Assembly: GCA_009726075.1 (NCBI GenBank)
Contig: WLND01000019.1
Coordinates: forward strand, 1 to 11,512
From: Actinomycetota bacterium
GTDB lineage: Bacteria; Actinomycetota; Actinomycetes; S36-B12
Direction: 5' to 3'
Length of the DNA: 11,512 nt
Shown here: positions 7,779-11,512 of the stretch, in pieces
Layout of the letters: each line of letters starts with the position of its first letter
How positions within the stretch are numbered: the first letter of the stretch is position 1
Translations under genes and position numbers: made by a program
The notes under the pieces: generated by a model
Seen by the model: the letters and a program-made list of their open reading frames with translations, nothing else
Databases searched by the model: none
Told to the model about the DNA's origin: nothing

Positions 7779-7817
7779 GTTGGGCACCTGCGCCGCTCCT
7801 CGACGCAGGTGCCCAAC
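7779..7817 (+). terminator. Strong hairpin terminator after the importer operon
   Basis: A perfect 14-bp stem, GTTGGGCACCTGCG paired with CGCAGGTGCCCAAC, encloses an 11-nt loop 24 nt after the potD stop. There is no U-tract, only a C/G-rich tail. Such I-shaped hairpins are the usual intrinsic-type terminators of actinobacteria. It would end or attenuate the importer transcript before the amidohydrolase gene. Partial readthrough or 3'-end mRNA stabilisation is also possible. Confidence 0.75.
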
Positions 7818-7841
7818 TCCCGGGCCCCGGTTCGTTTCCTC

Positions 7842-7858
7842 CGCATCGACACGATGCG
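7842..7858. promoter_or_regulatory. Dyad symmetry upstream of the amidohydrolase gene, candidate operator
   Basis: CGCATCG-ACA-CGATGCG is a perfect 7-bp inverted repeat with a 3-nt centre, 34 nt before the GTG at 7893 and after the terminator hairpin. The position suits an operator for a separate promoter driving the amidohydrolase-urease genes. Its half-site differs from the CTAACG palindrome upstream of potA, so a different regulator would be involved. A small RNA hairpin in the leader is an alternative. No clear -10/-35 pair was found. Confidence 0.4.
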
Positions 7859-7892
7859 TTTCCCGCACAGCCACGACTGAAGAAGGATTCCC

Positions 7893-9512
7893 GTGAGCGT
7901 CACCCGCATCGAAAACGCCGTCGTCTGGACAGGGGTCCAAGTCACCGGACACCCAGGCTTCACCGTCACCGATGCCATTGCATTCACCGGTGACAGGGTC
8001 ATCGCCCTCGGGTCAGCGGCCACGAAGCTGGCAGCGGACGAGGTCATCGATGCGGGCGGAGGGTTCATCTGCCATGGGTTCGGCGACGGCCACGTGCATT
8101 CGATCTTCGGCGGTCTCGAACCCCAGTTCGCTCCCGTCCGCGGCCACGCGGACCCGCAGGCAATCGCGCGCGCCGTCGGCGACTGGGCCCGGGACCACCC
8201 CGAGGCCGACTGGATTCGAGGCGAGGGTTTCGACCACACGCTCGCGCCGGGAGGCGTCTTCTACGCGTCCTGGCTCGATGCCGAGGTACCGGATCGTCCG
8301 GTGGCGCTTCGTGCCACCGACTACCACACCGTGTGGGTCAACAGTGCGGCCCTGCGCTTGGCCGGCTACGCGAACGGCGTGACCCAGCCCCACGACGGCG
8401 AGATTGTCTGCGACGAGTCGGGCGAACCGACCGGCACGCTTCGCGAATGGGGTGCATGGCGCCCGGTCTACGACCTCATGCCGGCCCTTCCCAGCGGCAT
8501 GCGGATGGCGGCCCTCGAGCATGCGGCGCAGGCCTTTCGATCCTCGGGCCTCACGTGGGTCCAGGACGCTTGGGTCGAGCGCAAGGACGTCGACACGTGG
8601 CTCGAGGCGGCCGAGCAGGGCATCTTGACCTTCCGGGCCGACCTCGCCCTGTGGGCAGATCCCAATCGCTGGAACAGCCAGCTCGAAGGCTTCGAGACTG
8701 ACCGCGCCCGCGTTGCCGCCGCCGGATTCGCCGGCCTGTCGGCGACAACCGTGAAGTTCTTCGCTGACGGGGTCATCGAATCCGGGACGGGCGCCCTCCT
8801 CGAGCCGTACTGCGACTGCCCGCACTCGCGCGGTATGCCCAACTGGGACCCCGAGCAGCTCAAGGCCGCAGTCACCGCGATCGATGCGATGGGCTTCAAC
8901 ACCCACATCCATGCGATCGGCGACGCCGCTGCCCGCATGGCTCTCGACGCAATCGAGGCAGCCATCATTGCCAACGGTCCGCGCGACCGCCGGCCAGTCA
9001 TCGTCCACCTGCAACTCGTCGACGAGGCCGACCTCGAAAGGTTCGCGGCCTTGGGCATCGTCGCGAACTTCGAGCCCTACTGGGCCAAGTTCGACTCATG
9101 GCAGACCGAGCTGACGGCCCCGCGGCTCGGCGACGACCGCACACGTCAGCAATACCGCATCAACACGATCATGCAGACGGGAGCCACGGTCTCGTTCGGC
9201 AGCGACTGGCCTGTCACGACCTACGCCCCGCTCGCGGGCATCCAGGTCGCGGTAAACCGACGAATGTCCGCCGACCCGGCCGACGCACCGTGGCTGCCCG
9301 AGGAATGCATCACGGTCGAGCAGGCACTGGCCGCCTATACGAGCGGTGTCGGGCGCCAGACAGCCCAGGACGACGACGGGGTGATCCGGCCCGGCGGACG
9401 GGCCGATCTCGTCTGGCTCGCGTCGGATCCCCGTGCCGTTGACCCCATGGCTATCGAGGACATCGCAGTCTTGGGCACCTGGTCTTCGGGTCGCCGCGTC
9501 CACGGGGGGTAG
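7893..9512 (+). CDS. YtcJ-type metal-dependent amidohydrolase (Amidohydro_3 family)
   Basis: This is a 539-residue cytoplasmic hydrolase (no signal peptide) of the family that includes YtcJ and N-substituted formamide deformylase. It is expected to cleave an amide, formamide or similar C-N bond at a metal centre. The metal-binding set is complete: H67-V-H69 in DGHVHS, the probable carboxylated Lys at 288 in VKFFADGVIESGTGALLEPY (written here only to show the family signature KFFADG), H338 and H340 in THIHAIGD, H372 in VHLQL, and D438 in GSDWPV. A C-terminal segment (GRADLVWLASDPR) completes the small beta domain. GTG 7893 is preceded by GAAGGA nine or so bases upstream. The stop is 8 nt before the urease gamma-beta gene, so they are almost certainly one operon. 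The substrate is unknown; context suggests a nitrogen compound taken up by the adjacent importer. Confidence 0.9.
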   Translation: MSVTRIENAVVWTGVQVTGHPGFTVTDAIAFTGDRVIALGSAATKLAADEVIDAGGGFICHGFGDGHVHSIFGGLEPQFAPVRGHADPQAIARAVGDWARDHPEADWIRGEGFDHTLAPGGVFYASWLDAEVPDRPVALRATDYHTVWVNSAALRLAGYANGVTQPHDGEIVCDESGEPTGTLREWGAWRPVYDLMPALPSGMRMAALEHAAQAFRSSGLTWVQDAWVERKDVDTWLEAAEQGILTFRADLALWADPNRWNSQLEGFETDRARVAAAGFAGLSATTVKFFADGVIESGTGALLEPYCDCPHSRGMPNWDPEQLKAAVTAIDAMGFNTHIHAIGDAAARMALDAIEAAIIANGPRDRRPVIVHLQLVDEADLERFAALGIVANFEPYWAKFDSWQTELTAPRLGDDRTRQQYRINTIMQTGATVSFGSDWPVTTYAPLAGIQVAVNRRMSADPADAPWLPEECITVEQALAAYTSGVGRQTAQDDDGVIRPGGRADLVWLASDPRAVDPMAIEDIAVLGTWSSGRRVHGG

Positions 9513-9520
9513 GGGTACTC

Positions 9521-10252
9521 GTGGCGCTGACCCCCGGTGAGGCCGATCGGCTCCTGCTCTACACCCAGGGCCTCCTAGCCCAGGAGCGTCGCCGACGCGG
9601 GCTCTTGCTCAACGTGCCCGAAGCCACGGCCATCATCGCGAATACCGTCTGCGAGGCGGCGCGCGACGGTCTGGACCTGCCCTCGGCCCGCGAATTAGCG
9701 CGGTCGATCCTCACCGAGGACGACATCCTCCCCGGTGTCGTCGATGTCGTCACCGACGTATCGGTCGAGGCACGCTTCGATGACGGCACCCGCCTCGTCG
9801 TCGTCCGAGATCCCTTCCAGGCCCGCCCGCAACTCAGTGCCATCGTCGAGACGGGCCACCACGCGGACAACCGGCAACACCTGCTCATCACGAACTGCTC
9901 CGACACCGCCATCGGTCTCACGTCGCATATCCACCTCGCCGAGGTCAACCCACGACTCCGCCTCGACCGCGCGGCCGCGTACGGCCACCGCCTTGCCATC
10001 CCCAGCGGTGACACCGTGTCGATCCCCGCGGGTCATGACGTCAGCCTGCCCATCCGTGCGATTGCCGGAGCCCGAATCGTGATCGGCAACACCGGCCTCA
10101 TCGACGGACCCCTCGATGACCCCGATGTGCAAGAACGGGCGCTGGCCACCCTCCGATCCTGCGGCTACCTTGACACGGCGGTCGATCCCATCGACCGCGA
10201 ACGAGCCAGCGGCGCGGTCGCTGAGCTCATGGCCCGTCGGGCTGGACGATGA
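9521..10252 (+). CDS. ureAB: Urease-like fused gamma-beta subunit (UreA-UreB fusion)
   Basis: The 243-residue product joins the two small urease subunits in one chain, as in Helicobacter UreA and Streptomyces-type fusions. Residues 1-100 match the gamma subunit: LTPGEADRLLLYT, RRRRGLLLNVPEA, EAARDG, ILTEDDILPGV and VEARFDDGTRLVVV all align with the UreA of Klebsiella. Residues about 103-198 match the beta subunit: SHIHLAEVNPRLRLDR at 135-150, AAYGHRLAIPSGD, and GARIVIGNTGLIDGPL. The usual beta-subunit opening (MIPGE) is missing. A tail of about 45 residues (199-243) follows the beta domain, with no motif I recognise. GTG 9521 is preceded by a G-rich AGGGG stretch. The stop overlaps the alpha-subunit ATG (ATGA). 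It presumably forms the trimeric scaffold around the alpha subunit. Divergence from standard ureases is clear in both halves. Confidence 0.9.
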   Translation: MALTPGEADRLLLYTQGLLAQERRRRGLLLNVPEATAIIANTVCEAARDGLDLPSARELARSILTEDDILPGVVDVVTDVSVEARFDDGTRLVVVRDPFQARPQLSAIVETGHHADNRQHLLITNCSDTAIGLTSHIHLAEVNPRLRLDRAAAYGHRLAIPSGDTVSIPAGHDVSLPIRAIAGARIVIGNTGLIDGPLDDPDVQERALATLRSCGYLDTAVDPIDRERASGAVAELMARRAGR

Positions 10253-11512
10253 CCGCCGAGTCCCGTCCGTACGGCCCGATGGCCGGAGACATCGTGGCCC
10301 TGGGCGACACGGGCCTGAGGCTGCGCGTTCCTCACCGGGTTGCCGACCAGGACGACGAGTTTCGCGTCGGTTTCGCCAAGACGGGCCGCGACGGCATCGG
10401 CCTGCTCGCCGGGACGACGGCACAGTCCTGCGACGTCGTCATCACGAACGTCATCGTCCTGGACTCCGTCGACGGCATTCGAGTGGCGAGTATCGGCATC
10501 AGCGCGGGCCGGATCAGCGGCATTGGCAGGGCCGGGAATCCAAGCACAAGCGACGGCATCGACGTTGTCGTTGGAACGGGCACCGTGGTGATCGACGGAG
10601 ACGGGCTCATCGCCACGGCCGGGGGCGTCGATACGCACGTGCACAGCCTCAGTCCCCGGGTATTCGCCGCAGAGCTCTCCTCGGGGGTAACCACCGTCAT
10701 CGGCCAGGAGGCCGGGCCGATGTGGGGTGTCGGGATCGGTTCCGCGTGGGTCCTTGAACGCGCCATGCGGGCAATGGACGCCTTCCCGGTGAACGTCGGG
10801 CTGCTGGGGCGCGGGTCATCGTCGAGCGAGGACTCGATTCGGGAGTCGCTCATGGCCCATGCGTGCGGCCTCAAGGTGCATGAGGACACTGGCGCCACCC
10901 TCCGCACCATCGACACGGCCCTGCGCGTTGCCGACGAGTTCGACGTCCAGGTCGCCCTCCACACCGACGGCCTCAACGAGACACTGTCCGTCGCCGACAC
11001 CATCGCGGTGATTGACGGGCGGGCGATCCACGCCTTCCATGTCGAGGGCTGCGGCGGCGGTCATGCCCCCGACGTCCTGACGCTCGCCGGTCACGACAAC
11101 ATCCTCGCGTCGTCCACGAATCCAACGCTCCCCTACGGCGTCAATGCCCTCGCTGAGCACCTCGACATGATCATGTTCTGCCATGGCATGGATGCCGCCC
11201 GGGACAGCGACGTCCGCATCGCTCGGGCCCGGGTGCGCGCAGCGACGATGGCGGCGGAGAGCTGCCTGCACGATCGCGGCGTCATCCCGATCACCTCGTC
11301 CGACGCCCAGGGCATGGGCCGGGCGGGCGAGACCTGGTGGCGGACATTTGCCCTCGCCGGGGTCATGTGCGCCGCGGATCCGAATCGCGAGTCATCGGCT
11401 GACGACAACAACCAGATCCTTCGGTACCTCGCCAAGATCACCATCAATCCGGCGATGGCCCACGGCATCGGCCATGAAATCGGCAGACTTGCACCCGGGC
11501 ACCTGGCCGACA
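10249..11512 (+). CDS. ureC: Urease alpha subunit-like nickel amidohydrolase, 5' part (runs off window)
   Basis: The catalytic subunit of a urease-like enzyme. The frame is open for 421 codons from ATG 10249 to the window edge, about three-quarters of a normal UreC (about 570). By-eye alignment with Klebsiella UreC shows conserved nickel ligands: H130 and H132 (HVH, for H134/H136), K209 (GLKVHED, for carbamylated K217), H238 (for H246), H264 (HVEGCGGGHAPD, for H272) and D352 (SSDAQGMGR, for D360). Catalytic H211, flap C311-H312 and R328 match H219, C319-H320 and R336. Differences: four residues are missing in the loop at 158-166, removing the HATTCTPG motif, G355 replaces Ala363, and G313 replaces the second His of CHH. 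The N-terminus is also divergent. It overlaps ureAB by 4 nt. Hydrolysis of urea or of a substituted urea or guanidine are both possible; I favour an altered substrate. Confidence 0.9.
   Translation, partial: MTAESRPYGPMAGDIVALGDTGLRLRVPHRVADQDDEFRVGFAKTGRDGIGLLAGTTAQSCDVVITNVIVLDSVDGIRVASIGISAGRISGIGRAGNPSTSDGIDVVVGTGTVVIDGDGLIATAGGVDTHVHSLSPRVFAAELSSGVTTVIGQEAGPMWGVGIGSAWVLERAMRAMDAFPVNVGLLGRGSSSSEDSIRESLMAHACGLKVHEDTGATLRTIDTALRVADEFDVQVALHTDGLNETLSVADTIAVIDGRAIHAFHVEGCGGGHAPDVLTLAGHDNILASSTNPTLPYGVNALAEHLDMIMFCHGMDAARDSDVRIARARVRAATMAAESCLHDRGVIPITSSDAQGMGRAGETWWRTFALAGVMCAADPNRESSADDNNQILRYLAKITINPAMAHGIGHEIGRLAPGHLAD

Noticed and set aside
8013..9014. 333-residue open frame on the - strand
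   Set aside because: It is antisense to the well-supported amidohydrolase and has no recognisable motif; it is a codon-bias shadow.
10332..11003. 223-residue open frame on the - strand across the urease alpha gene
   Set aside because: The + strand frame encodes a clear urease alpha protein with every metal ligand. The opposite frame is Ser/Thr/Pro-rich and shows no domain.
10249..11512. Dihydroorotase/hydantoinase assignment for the last gene
   Set aside because: These share the metal-dependent hydrolase fold, but GLKVHED, HVEGCGGGHAPD, the CH flap and SSDAQGMGR, next to a gamma-beta subunit gene, are specific to urease alpha.
1..11512. tRNA/rRNA genes, CRISPR arrays, insertion sequences, integration sites
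   Set aside because: No cloverleaf, spaced direct repeats, transposase frame or terminal inverted repeats were seen. Nothing marks the right block as recently transferred; its composition looks like that of the zwf block.

Overview
The window is about two-thirds G+C by eye. It is densely packed, with frequent 4-nt ATGA gene overlaps and some GTG and TTG starts. The zwf-opcA-pgl block at the left end is typical of Actinomycetota (opcA is otherwise mainly cyanobacterial), so this is very probably an actinobacterial chromosome. I cannot fix the genus from sequence alone.

Left block (2-2765, + strand): the 3' part of zwf (glucose-6-phosphate dehydrogenase), opcA (its assembly/activation protein) and pgl (6-phosphogluconolactonase). 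The three are translationally coupled and form the oxidative pentose phosphate branch. A short convergent intergenic region (2766-2911) separates this housekeeping block from the rest.

Centre (2912-7755): a TetR-family repressor gene on the - strand is divergent from a four-gene polyamine-type ABC importer operon of ATPase, two permeases and a lipoprotein binding protein (potA-B-C-D-like). The shared intergenic region holds a perfect 13-bp palindrome and a GlnR-like half box. The binding protein keeps every residue I could align with the spermidine pocket of E. coli PotD. A strong hairpin follows the operon.

Right block (7893-11512, + strand): a cytoplasmic YtcJ-type metal amidohydrolase is followed closely by a fused urease gamma-beta subunit gene and by a urease alpha-like gene that runs off the window end. 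The alpha protein keeps all nickel ligands and the acid-base residues. It has lost the loop that normally carries the HATTCTPG motif next to bound urea, and it has Gly in place of the conserved Ala after the Asp ligand.

My reading is that importer, amidohydrolase and divergent urease form one nitrogen-scavenging pathway for a cationic, polyamine-like amide, ureido or guanidino compound, possibly under TetR and nitrogen control. The gene identities are well supported. The common pathway and its substrate are inference. Urease accessory genes (ureD/E/F/G) are not in the window and may lie to the right.
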